A DNA stretch of 64,000 bases, from NCBI GenBank assembly GCA_003024175.1, contig MDYQ01000372.1, positions 56,845-120,844 of the forward strand. Direction: 5' to 3'. The DNA is from Planoprotostelium fungivorum. Taxonomy: Eukaryota > Evosea > Variosea > Cavosteliida > Cavosteliaceae. Within the stretch, counting starts at the first letter, position 1. Each line of letters starts with the position of its first letter. Positions 21,841 to 33,958 of the stretch are shown here, one piece after another. Position numbers and translations under genes: made by a program. Below the pieces are notes generated by a model, which worked only from the letters and a program-made list of their open reading frames with translations, had not been told where the DNA came from and ran no database searches.

Positions 21841-24800
21841 ATGTCAGTCAGCGGCAACGTCACAGTGGCAGAATTCGATCTGTATATCACAAACGGAGGT
21901 GATAGGGTTCCCTCTTCCTCATCACGTACAATACGTATCGTACAATACGATGCGTAACTTTCGAGGAAAGACTGAGGGCAGACAGGAGTGATGGATATCA
22001 GTCAAGTGCAGAACACTATACCAAGTAAGCTCATCATCATCATTACATCTTCCGCAGAAGAATTGATCGATGAATCGATCATGGCTGAAGCCACATCAGC
22101 GATCGATGTGCAGATGTCATTCAGCAGTATCACGTGTGGACGATATACGTCCATGTATTTCGGTAAAAGTCTCACCTTACGTGGTAACACTCCTTCTCTG
22201 ACCAATTTGACGGGTGAGATTGTGCACCTATGAAAATGACATCGGCCAGATTGTGGTTTCGTCATTCAGGGAGCACAGAGCATCATTATACACAACATCA
22301 ACTGGAAGACAAGCCTTCTCATGTCTCCTCTCATCACTGCCGACTCTGCGTTGCAGATCAGCTTGATCGCCTGCATTATCAAACAGGCTGCACCTGTGGG
22401 AGATGTGGTCATTCCTATGATCAACGTGTTAGGGGATGTGGAAACACTGTCTCTGTCAAAGATGATCATCTTGCAAGTGAGCGTGATGAGGTGGAGGATG
22501 ATTCAAGGATGACAGGCAGGAAGGATAGAGGTAGGAGGGTCGATATCTCAGCTGTCAGCCTCAAATTCATCTTTTGCCTTGGTAACCGTGAGTCTCTGAG
22601 ATCCGACAGCCTCAACCTGACGAGACGAACAGCTGTGTTCTGCCTTGGAATGTTGTAGACTCCGTAATGATATCAGGATCCACGTTCGATTTGACTGGCT
22701 GCACGATGAAAGGGCTGTATTTTGAGGCGGCCCAAGTGAACATCAGTGATTCGATCTTCACTAAGGCAGCGATGGCCATCATGACGATATATATCAGTCA
22801 AGTCTCTCTGCAGAGAAATCAATTTACATGTAGGTCTCAGATCATGAGAATCAGAGAAGATTGAAGAAAAACAGTTTCCAGCCGAGTAAGTCAGGTGGAA
22901 TCACGATGAACTCACAATGATTCCCCACAGGTAACGTGTCGATGTACGATGTACAAGCATATAATAATCTGGGCAACAATGGTGGTTTTCTGAGTTTCGA
23001 CCTTTTCCCAGGTCTAGACAGCGTCTACATACAGGGGTTGATCTGCAAGTCCAATATTGCCAGATACAACGGTGGATGTATCATTTATGATGGAGGAAAC
23101 GTCATCATTCGAGGTGAGGGGTTTTACCATCCTCGATGGTGCTGAGCGACATTAGATTCCTTGTTCCAAGATAATCTTGCTAAAGTACTTGGTGGAGCCA
23201 TCGGGACTAGTACGGGTGGATATAACACAAGATTATTGGATATTCACTACGCGACTTTCAAGGGTAATACCTCACCCGTAGCCGGAGGGGCGTTACACAT
23301 CGATCAGGCTGGTGGAATCGTTTCAATCTCCAATGTGACCTTCTACAACAACACGGGGTCTTTCAGTGGAGGCGCCATCATCATGGTACAGACTTACCCT
23401 CAGTACAAGTATAATGTCACGATATCGAATGTAATCTTCTTGAACAACTCGGCCACATCAGGCGCAGCCATATCGAATATTGGTGCGGTGAGTAGCACGA
23501 GGAGTTTGAGCGCATGTGGCTGAGACATTGACTCACAGGTGGATACGATCAGCATGACAGACTGTGTGATGGACAAGAACGTGGGAGTGGAAGGCATCGG
23601 CTTTTACTCTTCCAACACGATCAACAACTTGACTGTGGCTCGAGTGGACTTTTCACGTCATGTTGACGGAGGTGTGATGAAGCTGACGGGACAGACAAAG
23701 ATGTTCAGTGAGTCGAGTGAGGTGCAGAGATGGAGGGATGACAAGAGTAGATGTATATGATTGCAATTTTCTTGACAATTCTGCTTTAGGCTATGGAGGA
23801 GCCATCTATCAGGTCATGACAATCATATTTCTTCTTAGTAGCTTATAAATTGACTAATTTGAAGCAGATCGGACAGTTTGGCGTAGTGACGATAACAAAT
23901 ACATCCTTCGTCAACACATCTGCTTCTTATGGTGGTTCAGTACAGTTTGTATCGATGACCAACAATTCCTCCATTTCTCTCACTGGTATTACAGCTCTTC
24001 TTTTGATTAATTTTGCCAGGTAACACGTTCCAGAACAGCAGCACCACAGTGTCTGGTGGAGCCATCTACCTGTCAGGAATAGAGACAGTGAGAATGACAA
24101 ACAACACGTGCACGGACACGTTAGCTCTCTCGACTGGCGGCTGTATCAGGCTCATTCGTTCTAACACAGTGAGATACTCTTCCATTATTCATCATAGTTT
24201 GTGAGGAGTTTTATTGATGATGATGATAACAAAGAACAGTCCGTAGTAATGAGAGACAACTCGTTTGTCAGAAACACATCACCCAAAGGGTCAGCCATCT
24301 ATGCTGACGGCGACAATGTCGTCACAAGCATATCATGCACACACAACAACATCACGAACAACAGCGCAGTGAGCGGGGGTGTCATGGAGGTGTCAGACTC
24401 TGTATCTCTGTCTATAGACAGCGACACGATAACATCCAATAAGGTGAGATTCTGAGTGATATCATCAACGTTAAGAACAAGGAGTGATGGAAGAGCAGGC
24501 GATGTATGGAGTGTATTATATGACCAATTCTTCTCTGTTCAGCTTCACAATGGCTTCTGTGACAGCATCTGATAACGAAGCGACATTGTCAGGATCTGTT
24601 GTCACGCTGTTTGAAACATCACAGCAGACTAATAACATCACAGACAGTACGTTCAGCGGGTAAGAAGGATGAGGTGATGTTGGAGCTGAAGAAGAACAAA
24701 CAGAAACAGAGCAGGAGAGACTGGGGGTGTGATGCATGTGTCAGCGACAGGCAGTCAGTATGGAATAAGTGTATGGAACACGTCTATGACAGACAACAAG

Positions 24801-25146
24801 GCAGCAACAGGAGGAGCTATCTTTATTTCCTCTGGTGAGTGCATCGAGGGAAGAATGAGTGAATGACGAAAGGACAGGAAGCCAAGTGAACACATCTCTG
24901 TCTCTCTACAACTGTATACTCAACGATAACTCAGCTGACGTCAGAGGAGCTGTATATGCTTCTGTCGTGACAGGTGTGACAGTAAAGAAGAGTGAGATGA
25001 AGAAAAACAAGGCCAGTGGGAGTGGAGGTGCTGTTTATATCACATGTGAGTTGAGATAGTTCAGATGAATTGTAGGGATATGACAATGCACAGCAGAGAT
25101 ATTACAGCCCATCCACAAAATCAGTACAGGCAATTATCACCCATGA
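21841..25146 (+). pseudogene. Right-handed beta-helix ectodomain gene, 5' unclear, 3' truncated
   Basis: A long chain of short exons encodes parallel-beta-helix repeats of the polymorphic-outer-membrane-protein type: GGAI/GGAL words and FxxN turns recur (VLGGAIGTSTGG, VAGGALHIDQAGG, FSGGAIIMVQ, ISNVIFLNNSATSGAAI, VSGGAIYLSG, NNSAVSGGVMEVS, GSGGAVYIT), with many N-glycosylation sites. Such domains form ectodomains of receptor kinases in some amoebae (inference). The chain starts around MSVSGNVTVAEFDLYI without a clear signal peptide. At the other end it runs through a normal intron (25048-25093) and stops after EILQPIHKISTGNYHP, with no TM or kinase part. An AT-richer segment follows at once. 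It looks like a receptor gene cut off by an insertion or rearrangement. Confidence 0.65.
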
Positions 25147-28100
25147 TTATTGTCAGTAATGATAATTGTACCTATCATCCACTATAGCAGACAAGACCCA
25201 CATACATGTTGATAAGAGTCATATGGAATCGCCCAACTTTTATAATCAAATCACATTCCAAATATCTCATCAACTCTTTCAACTTTAGAAAGGATTTGAG
25301 GATCACCATATACTGGTCCTACTGATGCACAGCTCTTACAATGAAAGACACTTCCTGGCTGAGACCAGGTTCCAAATATCCACAATTTACACCTGCATGC
25401 ATTAGAGTTGTTTTTCAAGGATCTCACTTTGTGCATGTTTGTGGAGGAAAAGTGCTGTGCCATAGTGTGGGTGGATCAGCATGAAACAGACCCTTCAAAA
25501 CATTCCAACATTCTTTCATGTGTGCTCTGTCAGGAGATCTTGCTGATGTTTTGTTGAAAATAAAGTTATCCACAATGAAATTGAACACTGAGTGTGATAC
25601 ATTGTAGGGGGCTGGATATTGGACAGTGTCCTTGTTAGCTGAATACAATTAGATTGCAATTATTGATATCTGTTACCAATAGTGTGATTGATACTGGCCA
25701 GTGCAGATGATGGATATAAAACATCCCAGGCCATACTACATGTCCATCCATCCTATTGCTTTGTTCATCATGATGATCAACAATAACAATTTTGCACCTT
25801 CATATCTACTCGATGGCCCCACATTGGTGCAACCCATATGATGTCTCCTGGTGTTTGAACTGCTACACTGTATGGGATTCCAAGTTTACAAAGGTCTTGC
25901 TCATCTGGATGGAAATCTTCAGGTATTCCTATTTTATAACCTGAAGGTAATCAATTATTGTACAGAAAATCACATACCATATAATTGATACAAAACATCC
26001 ATCCAACATGGGGCAATGAATATCCATCGCTTGGATCCCTTACCATTCAACATTATGTTGACAGCAGTGGTGTGTTGGGCATCTGTGTGTAGAGCAGTGC
26101 TACCTTTGAATCCAGCATATCTGTGTATATAAATGGATGAATTACAAGGTGTACTCACAGGTGCAAACGAGTATTTGGATAATTTCTCAGCAGATCTTGT
26201 TTACTGTCCATACATAGCACAGGAGGTACATAACGCTCAACCAAAGGTGTAATGGTATTAGGACCCATCTCCACGACAGACCAATCACGTATGTACTTGT
26301 TTCTTTGTAGTGCCTCAAGAGTGTTGATAATTTGAGCTTGATGTGGCCCTGAGACTTCTGTCTGGAAGTTGTCCAGGCTGTCTATGTGTACTGTTGTAGG
26401 ACTGCTGGATGTGGGTGTGTGAGAATGATTTGTTGAGGCATTGTGAGGTGACACTGTCACTCTTTCTGTTCCTATCACAAAAGAAGTTGTTTGGTTGGGA
26501 TCCATTGCAGCAACCAATGAAGGAAAGAGGTCTAATTTCATGAGAGATGGGTCCAGATGTCCATCATGAGGTATGTGTCCACAAGTTGAAATCACAGTAG
26601 GAATACAGCCTTCAGATAGGGATTTCTTCTCATGATGTTGAAGGTGTTCAGCTGTTGGTTTTAGATTCAACTAAAGAGATACTGTACCAGTCCATTCAGG
26701 ATTTGGCATCATCACAACATAATGATTGCTGTCCACTCGAGCCAACACCCATGCAGTGTTGTGAACACATTTAGATGCCATAACATGTATGTTGAAAGTG
26801 TCCTGTGATGAGATCAATACATGTTTGGATAATATTATATATTCTCTACCTTCCGGACATCATATAGCCAGATATCTACATTGTACTGTTGAGCAAAAAG
26901 CATGAGCTCTAATTGACCTCCCCAGCCATTGTTGCTCATATACGAAACATAGTTGTCTACAGATCTTCTGAAATCAATAAAGTTTCTGCCATCTGTAGGT
27001 AGATCTACTGAGAGATATAACTTGGCAGAACTGTTGTCTGGTATGTTGTCCACATAGTGAATAAATTGTTTACCCCCACTATCTATCACTTTTCAGATGA
27101 CGTCTGTACAGTAATCTAACCTTCTTCAGCAACCTTAAGGATAATTTCTGCGTATCCCTCTTCTAATTTCTCTTGCAATATTGCAGGCAGTTTGGTAGCT
27201 ATACTTCTCCTCAGGAAGTCTACTGTAACCTTTTCTTCTAAAAAAGAAGTGAGTAAATCAATCATCATATGCAACTATCACGTCTATCATGCCACAGAAG
27301 ATGTTTGATACATGCAAATAAGCAATCATTTGCTGTGACTTCTGAATGAGACACCATCATGGTTGGTAAATGTTTCAGACCTGAATAAAAGGGATGATCT
27401 AACAAGATTAAGTGATGATAGATGTATCAGCATACTCTTCTGGTGCTGTAAGGGAACCTTTTTTGTGCTCTTCAAGATAAGATCCATTATATCTTGTCGA
27501 GATACTTCTGGCTCAGAGGTTGTCTCAAAGGCAGGATGCACCTCTTCCTCTTGTTGCAGTTCTGAATGTTCCACAGCAATCTTGCCACCTGTCTTCTGAG
27601 CAGCTCGTTTGGTGGATGTAACTTGGATAGGCTTCTTGCGTTTCTTGTGAGACACCTTTGTTGCTGGAGGTGCCTTTTGTATGTATCATCATTATGAGAG
27701 TTCTATATGAACTACTTACCCTAGTATTATTTGAATGGGCTGCTCTTTGTTTGTCTTTTGTCTTTGACTGTGATGATCCACTGACATTGTTTAACATACA
27801 CATAAAACAATATGCATACCCTTTCAAATCTGGTTCATCTATTCCATCTGGCAATTCATTCTGTTGTGTCCTGTCTATCTTTCAATGGTATATTACTTTA
27901 GGATGACTTACTGTTGTAGGCACATCTCTAATTGTTGTGAAGTAATTCGATGATTGTCTTTTGTCAAGTCTATAATGTGTTGACAGACTCTATGAATCTG
28001 AGGTAAGTTCACAGTCCGGACTGGCAGATTGGCAATGTGGCCTCTTCTTGTTTTGTTTCGATGAACAAGGCCATATTGAAGAAATAAACGCATATCATCA

Positions 28101-29250
28101 GGTCTGAATTGTCTTGAAAGTACCTTTGCATCTTCTGCTCCAATGTACAACAGGATAGATGCCATGTCATAATATTGTTCTTTCTGTTTGGATTTGACTC
28201 CAGTCACCTTGTCTAATTAATGACACCACATTTCACTCTCACCTGACTAGCAAGTGTGTGAAACTCAGCTAAGTTTGAGAATTCATCTGAGTGCTCTTGA
28301 TAATAGCGCAGCAGGAGTACAAAAATTTGTGCCTTGACGAGTGTAGACACATCGTTACTCAGGTTCTGCCATTCATTAAAGAAGTCTCTCAGCTTCTGGA
28401 TGAAATCTTCCTTGTTGGAGCAACTGGCATAAAATTCATTAGATTGCACAAACTGCATTTTGTTCTGAAATGCAAGTGTAGAAATGACCACATCTTACTC
28501 TGGTTAGACAATTGAACAAGAATGATGTACTTACCTGATTGCATATCATTGAGAACAGTGGGATCATAAGAAGCTCCAGGCTGATGGTTATTGATGCAAT
28601 CAGAGTGGCTCTATCTCATTTCAACATATTATACAACATGAAATGGATTACCTCCTTGTTGCAAGAATCCTGTCTTTGGGTGGAGACTGGACCAGACCTT
28701 GTCTCTATTGCTTCTTCAATTGCATTAACTGCACTGTGTGTTTCTTTCCCTTGGTGTTGTACTTCCTTCTCTCCGTCTTCTTCATCTGTCTCGCTATGAT
28801 CTTCTGTATGTCCATCTCCCATATCTTCCCCTCCTGTGTCTCTAGATGATCTTGTTTTGTCCCCCTCTCCTAGCTTGTCGTCTTCATGCTCCTCTAGAAC
28901 TCCTGCATTGCCTGAATCCCTCTGCACCTTGGTGGGTTGATCTTCCTCCTCCATCTCCAATGTCTCTTCTTCGTTGTCACTGGAATCAGTGGATGAGACT
29001 GAGGAGATATCTATAGGTTTTGCAGCGTTTCTGTACTCCGTAATGATGGTAAGTGAAGTGCTCCTCTTAATCGCCTTCCAATTCTGGCCAAACTTATAAC
29101 CCTTAAGCTTTGCTTCATGTCTAAGTTGGACGTCCGTCATGTCTTCTATGTTCTTCATATTGCTGCAAACACATGGTCAGGGCATATGTTGAGAAACATT
29201 GATATGGTGAGACTTGATGATGTTGGTGATGATGAAATAAAGATGACCAA
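25095..29250. mobile_element. Candidate AT-richer insertion carrying the OTU-JmjC gene
   Basis: By eye this stretch is clearly richer in A/T than its flanks. Several of its introns begin GTAAG/GTAAT rather than the GTGAG usual elsewhere, and it abuts the point where the beta-helix gene loses its frame. I found no transposase, reverse transcriptase, terminal inverted repeats or target-site duplication, and the right boundary is only a guess near the gene's promoter. It may be an element remnant, a transferred fragment or a rearranged resident gene. Confidence 0.3.
25251..29158 (-). CDS. Multi-domain OTU protease-like + JmjC protein with C-terminal CxxC pairs
   Basis: Single long minus-strand gene split by short introns. 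In order: MKNIEDMTDVQLRHEAKLKG, perhaps a SAP-like DNA-binding helix pair; a long acidic Ser/Glu region; a helical part (28213-28491, 27908-28207); a basic linker; an OTU-type cysteine protease domain with VTANDCLFACIKHLLWHD (catalytic Cys region, about 27273-27326), YMSNNGWGGQLELMLFAQQ, and the terminal NHYVVM histidine (about 26719); a linker; a JmjC-like dioxygenase domain with STALHTDAQHTT (HxD iron ligands), KGSKRWIFIAP, and the second half PGDIIWVAPMWGHRV (distal His); then CTKCKLWIFGTW...FHCKSC, a likely zinc site. Key residues of both enzymes appear present. The combination suggests deubiquitination plus oxidative demethylation or hydroxylation, perhaps on chromatin. I know no standard family with this architecture; one gene versus two adjacent ones is not proven. 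Confidence 0.6.
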
Positions 29251-29750
29251 TCTCACTTGATTGACATTGACCAGACGATAATGGCACGAGGTAAATTGAA
29301 GACAGTTCAGAGGGGTGGAGAGAAATAGCACAATCTTCCACAGGTGAGATGGAGATACAAATAGATTCAGAATCGATCACCTAGACCAAGACAGAGACGG
29401 GCTGCGCAATAAACTTTTAAACAACTCGTGTATCACCTGATTACCGATCAGTATTAAACTCAAGTGGAATGTGATGGTCACATCAAGTGATGAGAATATA
29501 ACCCACCAGGTCGACCGGATATTCAAATATCACACGTTGGGCTCTCAATCTTGCAGCTAATCAGATTAGATCAGATGGGACGCTGATTAACTTATTTAGT
29601 GGTACGAGCATATATATGCTCACCCCCAGGCGCAGATGCTGCGAAAAGAGATGAGAATCACTTGCTGCAACCAATTGGACGTGATGTGACGCCTCGATAT
29701 GGATGATTGATCTGTCTCACGATGATTGATAGGTACTGATATATCCTCGT
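29251..29750. other. Intergenic, no supported gene
   Basis: Upstream of the OTU-JmjC gene and before the unresolved plus-strand candidate. I see no domain, RNA gene or repeat here, only short scattered frames. Confidence 0.45.
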
Positions 29751-30780
29751 AGAGCAAGCAGACTACGATGAGGCGGATCCGAAGACCTGTATGGATGCAG
29801 TCAACACAGATCAATCGAACAGTGATTATTATGTGAGATAATGTTCCATTCGACCGACCTTTACTGGGTGTTAGGAGCTGATATTGGTGTTATGTTTCGA
29901 GCAGATCAATCAGGCTGTCTCGAGGCAGTGCGATATCAGAATTTTCTAGCCCAATATGGTTTCCGTCTCGGGGAGAAAATATTCAGAACATTGCGGCACA
30001 TTCATCAGATCGGGTTGCAGTCAATCAACTCCAAACCACCACGATCTTCGTAGGAAGTACTCTGAGAAGACATCCAGACATCCATTCATTTTCGTGGATT
30101 TCGGTTTGCTCTTCGATGAAGATGTTGGTAAGTTCAGGTGGGAGAATGTACTTGTTTTGTATGCCCTCGAGATAATTACAGCGACGGATCTCGTCCTAGC
30201 TCTTTTGAGCAGTTTACCCTTCAACCCAACTCATATGCAATCAGTTGATGCTCGATAATCAAGATATTGTGCGTGGAGATACAGAGGCTCGCGGTAAGGA
30301 ACATTTACATAATGATCCGAGATGGACCTGGTAATGACTTCTTATTGCAGAACAGATCGATAATCAGTTTCTGATGTCGCTTTGTTTGTCTTTCGAGAAA
30401 TATACCACGGTCAAAGATGCGATGAGCGAGTTGAGGTGAGAGATGCTTCGTGTATGCAGTCTGATGCCTGCAGGAACATCACGATGGCGAGCGTGAGCGT
30501 CGATTTGATAATGTGCTTAACCCGGAAACCTCCAATTAAATACCTGATGAGCACATCATGTGAGTCTGGTGGCAGTGATGGTGATGGTGATGACTTCTGA
30601 TTGGCAGTCCATTGGCAACACTTACAAAACATCTTGCTGGGATTGAGATGAATGAAATGTGGGTCTGATGATGGTGACGGTGATGGTGATGACTTCTGAT
30701 CTTGATGCAGATTGGTAGTCTATTGGTACACTTGAACAACATCTCATTGAGATGGAGACTAAGGAGCGACGCCAGTACTG
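29751..30780 (+). CDS. Unresolved multi-exon candidate, product unknown
   Basis: Several exon-like stretches are joined by plausible GT-AG introns: EQADYDEADPKTCMDAVN (about 29755-29834), then after GTGAGATAA...TTAG a helix-like ELILVLCFEQINQAVSRQ, a later part LMLDNQDIVRGDTEARE, and DNQFLMSLCLSFEKYTTV (about 30240-30435). The flanking GTGAG donors and CAG acceptors look real, but frames between some pieces do not connect cleanly and I recognise no family. It may be a degraded gene. The 3' part contains a diverged tandem duplication (30575-30740). Confidence 0.25.
30575..30740. repeat. Diverged tandem duplication of about 90 bp
   Basis: Two successive blocks share GATGGTGATGGTGATGACTTCTGAT, followed by similar text (TTGGCAGTCCATTGGCAACACTT against TTGGTAGTCTATTGGTACACTTG, then AACATCT and GAGATG). 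The copies are diverged, so the duplication is not recent. Confidence 0.6.
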
Positions 30781-30916
30781 CTGATGATGGGGTTGTACTT
30801 ATATAAATATTACAATGATGATTTTTAACTTTATCTCATTTGTAAATTAAGATATGATTCGGTTTTTCCGGTTGGTAGTCAAATGGTGCATTGAGAATGG
30901 ATCACTTCTCTCCCGA

Positions 30917-31690
30917 CTACTGGAATATGCATGACAAAAAAATTAGTGATCCAAATGCATGGACACCGACCAGAAAAACCAAATCATATGTTCCATGCAA
31001 TGCAGCCGACTTGTTCTTCACTGTGTGTATTTGCTGAACAATCTGCACTTCATCAGTAATATTTCCTCCAGGTGATGCACCTCCAATCCATCCCATTGTA
31101 CAGGGATGTATGACAAGTGATTTTGCTGATGGAGTGCAGGGAATCTGTGCGGGCCACTGCACAATGACAAATTTTGGCCCGTGCCCGGCGGCATGGTGCA
31201 GACGACAGCGTAAGTGGCAGGCTGTACGCTCTGTAGCGTGACAGATGACACGGGACAACTCTGTTCGCCCACGGTGACGGTCACTCGCGAGGCCAACGAA
31301 CCTAGTAGATTCAGTGGAAATTTCATTTTACGCTCACCCGTCTCCGTGACGACCAGAGTGAGGTTACCACCGAAGGGGTAGATCGGACTTAACGACAGTA
31401 CGCGAGGTGTCAGATAAGTGTAAGCGATGGAGTTGACGGTGGAAGAGATGCCGCCTACTGTCATGGCGTAGAAACCTGATTCAAGTGAGTCTCACTCTCT
31501 CTTTTGAGCGGCGTCTCACCGCTCTTCGTGCCGGGCAGAGTGATGCTGCACACGACAGACTTGTGGGGTGTCAAGAATTGAATGTTTTGACAGACAGAGA
31601 TGTCGATGACTGACTTCGTACAGTGCCTTACTTTGAGCTGACGAACCAAGAGGTCATCGATCATGTTGTTGAACAGAAGAAAAAGCTCAA
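30917..31690 (-). pseudogene. IPT/TIG-domain receptor ectodomain fragment, frameshifted
   Basis: Minus-strand exons encode IPT/TIG immunoglobulin-like repeats: SVVCSITLPGTKSG, then (after a normal intron at about 31473-31516) FYAMTVGGISSTVNSI, LTPRVLSLSPIYPFGGN, LTLVVTETG, SCPVSSVTLQSVQPATYAVV, CTMPPGTGQNLSL. The reading then changes frame within the repeat (continuing as KFVIVQWPAQIPC), so the copy is broken. No signal peptide, TM segment or kinase is attached on this strand. The adjacent plus-strand kinase fragment points the other way. Confidence 0.65.
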
Positions 31691-31694
31691 TCAG

Positions 31695-32130
31695 CCTTTC
31701 AGGTGAGCTCGTCGCTCCGTGTACTGCAGCGAGAAGAGAAGAGTGAGAGAAAGCAGATGTCCAGACGAGCTGTATGTGATTGTGAGTCGATGCTGGGAGT
31801 ATGAGCCGCCAAACAGACCGAAGTTCCGAGACATCTATACAGAGATGCGACGACTGTACACAGTGCTGCCAGGCGAGACAACTCTGCCATCTCAGTCGCT
31901 CAGCATCAGGAAGAGCGATACGCCGTAGGAGAAGAACAGTCAGATATTGAGAAATCACAGGTCGCAACGTGTATGACGACAGCATGTACAAAAAGAGCGT
32001 GTACAGTGGTGTTCAGCCGTATGAAAACGAACCGTATCCAAATCCATATCTAGAAAAGTTGATGGGGAGCCTGCTGCTAAATTGGCAGCTGATATTGCAT
32101 AGAACGTGCTGGAAATCATCTAGAACAGAA
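31695..32130 (+). pseudogene. Kinase C-lobe and tyrosine-rich tail fragment, plus orientation
   Basis: Begins inside a kinase domain (RCPDELYVIVSRCWEYEPPN, RPKFRDIYTEMRRLYTV; subdomain XI, including the conserved Arg). After a frame change or intron it continues as NVYDDSMYKKSVYSGVQPYE, NEPYPNPYLEKL, a tail with many tyrosines that could be phosphorylated. No N-lobe, ATP site or catalytic loop is present. It lies head-to-head with the IPT fragment, which is the wrong arrangement for one receptor gene and implies an inversion. Related tail at 13.5-13.8 kb. Confidence 0.7.
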
Positions 32131-32268
32131 TGAATTAGAGTTAATGATGAGCCAATGCTATCGTGTAGAAGGGGGCTAGATTCAGGCTGACGCGTCACGT
32201 GATCTTTCTTTACAACGGCTGCGACAACAATTATTATTTCATTCATCACCCGATACCTCGATTAATGG

Positions 32269-33934
32269 ATGGCGAGACTTCTTTCTTCAAGACGATTACT
32301 TGTTGTGATTGTTGTGACCATGTTCTGCCTATGGTCTCTCTTCTCTTCCATGATTCCTGATGTTGGTAAGACTCACATAGAGCCCCGATTCACTCCTAAT
32401 ACAATATTCGCAGATGAAGAACAGAAGAAACCTGCAGAGCAGAAGCCAGAAGTCGTCATGAATAACAAAACACCAACATTGACGGTCGATTGTCCAACAT
32501 TAGCACCTGTTTTGGCACCGCCTTCACCACCTTCAGCAAAAATCACAGAGACAAAGAGAACCGCTGTGATCATCTTTGCCTACGATAGGCCCGATTATCT
32601 AAAGAAGACTCTGGACACCGTCTTTTCGTGAGTTGAACGTTCAAAGTTTGGGCATGACATCCTTTAGATATATTCCTAAAGACATACCCGTGATAGTCTC
32701 TCAGGTGCAAGTGTTACACGCCTAATCTGTTCCGCTGAGTTACGACAGGATGCAACGAATACAGAAGTCGCCGAAATGGCCAGAAAGTATCCCAGAGTCG
32801 TGCACATCCAGGTGATTCGAAATCACATGCTGCTTCGTCATGACACGATACAGAACATCTTCAGAAAGAAGCCGCAAAAGAACAGTCCCATGGACAAGGA
32901 CGGATATTATTATCTGTCTGAACATTACAAATTCGGGCTTCAAACCGCATTCGAGCGTCTGCTATTCGACAACGTCATCATCTTAGAAGGTGAGCACTCC
33001 ACTATTTTATTCCTCAGAATCGTCGAGACATCGACTCATGAGGTGACATGCTGCAGATGATCTACAGATTGCGCCAGATTTCTTTTCTTATTTCGTGCGG
33101 CTGGCACCCCTCTTGGACGAAGATCCTTCCATCTTCTGTGTATCCGCGTGGAACGATAACGGAAGAAAAGAATACATCAAAGACCCAGGTAGACATCATC
33201 TCCATCTCATGCGACAGATCACGGTCGCGATCACTCGATCATCTCAAATTTGACGACGTACAGAGGCATTGTACAGATCCGACTTCTTCCCCGGTCTAGG
33301 TTGGATGCTCAATCGAAACGTGTGGGCCGAGCTGAGCGATCGCTGGCCGAAAGCGTGAGCTCCTCTTCCCTCTCTCTCCACTGATATCACTTAGCTTCTG
33401 GGACGATTGGCTGCGAGATCGAGACAGGAGGAAGGGAAGAGTGTGCATCAGGCCAGAGATATCGAGAACCTTCACCTTCGGATCAGAAGGCACCAGTCTG
33501 GGACAGTTTTACAACCAATATCTCCGTTACATCGTTCTCAACGATCAACCGATCGACTGGTCGACCAAGGACGTCAGCTATCTGAAGAAGGTCAATTCCA
33601 TTGACCTGAATATGAACTGAGAGGCGATAGGAAGAATACGATCGGAGGTTGAAAGAACAGATCGAAACGGCAAAGAGTATCTCGAACGAGGGCGAGATCA
33701 CGGGTGACGAGAGGACTTACAAGATCACATACAACATGAGAGATTTCACCGGACTCGCCCAGCGATTGGGCATCATGGACGATGAGAAGGTGATCTCATC
33801 ATCATCCATCATCTTTCATTGGGATGCTGATGATGATGCAGGACGGAGTGAGGAGAACGGCTTACAAGGGAATCATCCACTTGAGACACAAGGGCTCGCT
33901 GTTACTCTTGGTCCCTCGAGATCATAGAGAATAA
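32269..33934 (+). CDS. MGAT1: N-acetylglucosaminyltransferase I (GT13)
   Basis: Golgi type II membrane enzyme that adds GlcNAc to the Man5 N-glycan core, starting hybrid/complex glycan synthesis. A short cytoplasmic tail and TM anchor (LLVVIVVTMFCLWSLFSSMI) are followed by a Pro-rich stem; then AVIIFAYDRPDYLKKTLD, an EDD metal site after the exon ending NVIILE (DDLQIAPDFFSYF), FCVSAWNDNG, FPGLGWMLNRNVWAELSDRW, FWDDWLRDRDRRKGRVCIRP, EISRTFTFG, and DVSYLKK. The order and spacing are those of GNT-I. Ends VPRDHRE with the stop TAA (33932-33934) inside AATAAA, 24 bases from the BOP1 stop on the other strand. About nine short introns. Firm on family; whether it is GNT-I or the POMGnT relative rests on the WDDW/RPEISRT match, which favours GNT-I. 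Confidence 0.9.
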
Positions 33935-33958
33935 AAAAGAAACGAACGCTTCGACTCT

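Noticed and set aside
25095-25250. Terminal inverted repeats of a transposon
   Set aside because: Compared by eye with 29.15-29.3 kb; only short local hairpins were found and no matching termini.
31699-31991. Minus-strand frame across the kinase fragment
   Set aside because: Antisense of the plus-strand kinase C-lobe; only the part below about 31690 reads as IPT coding.
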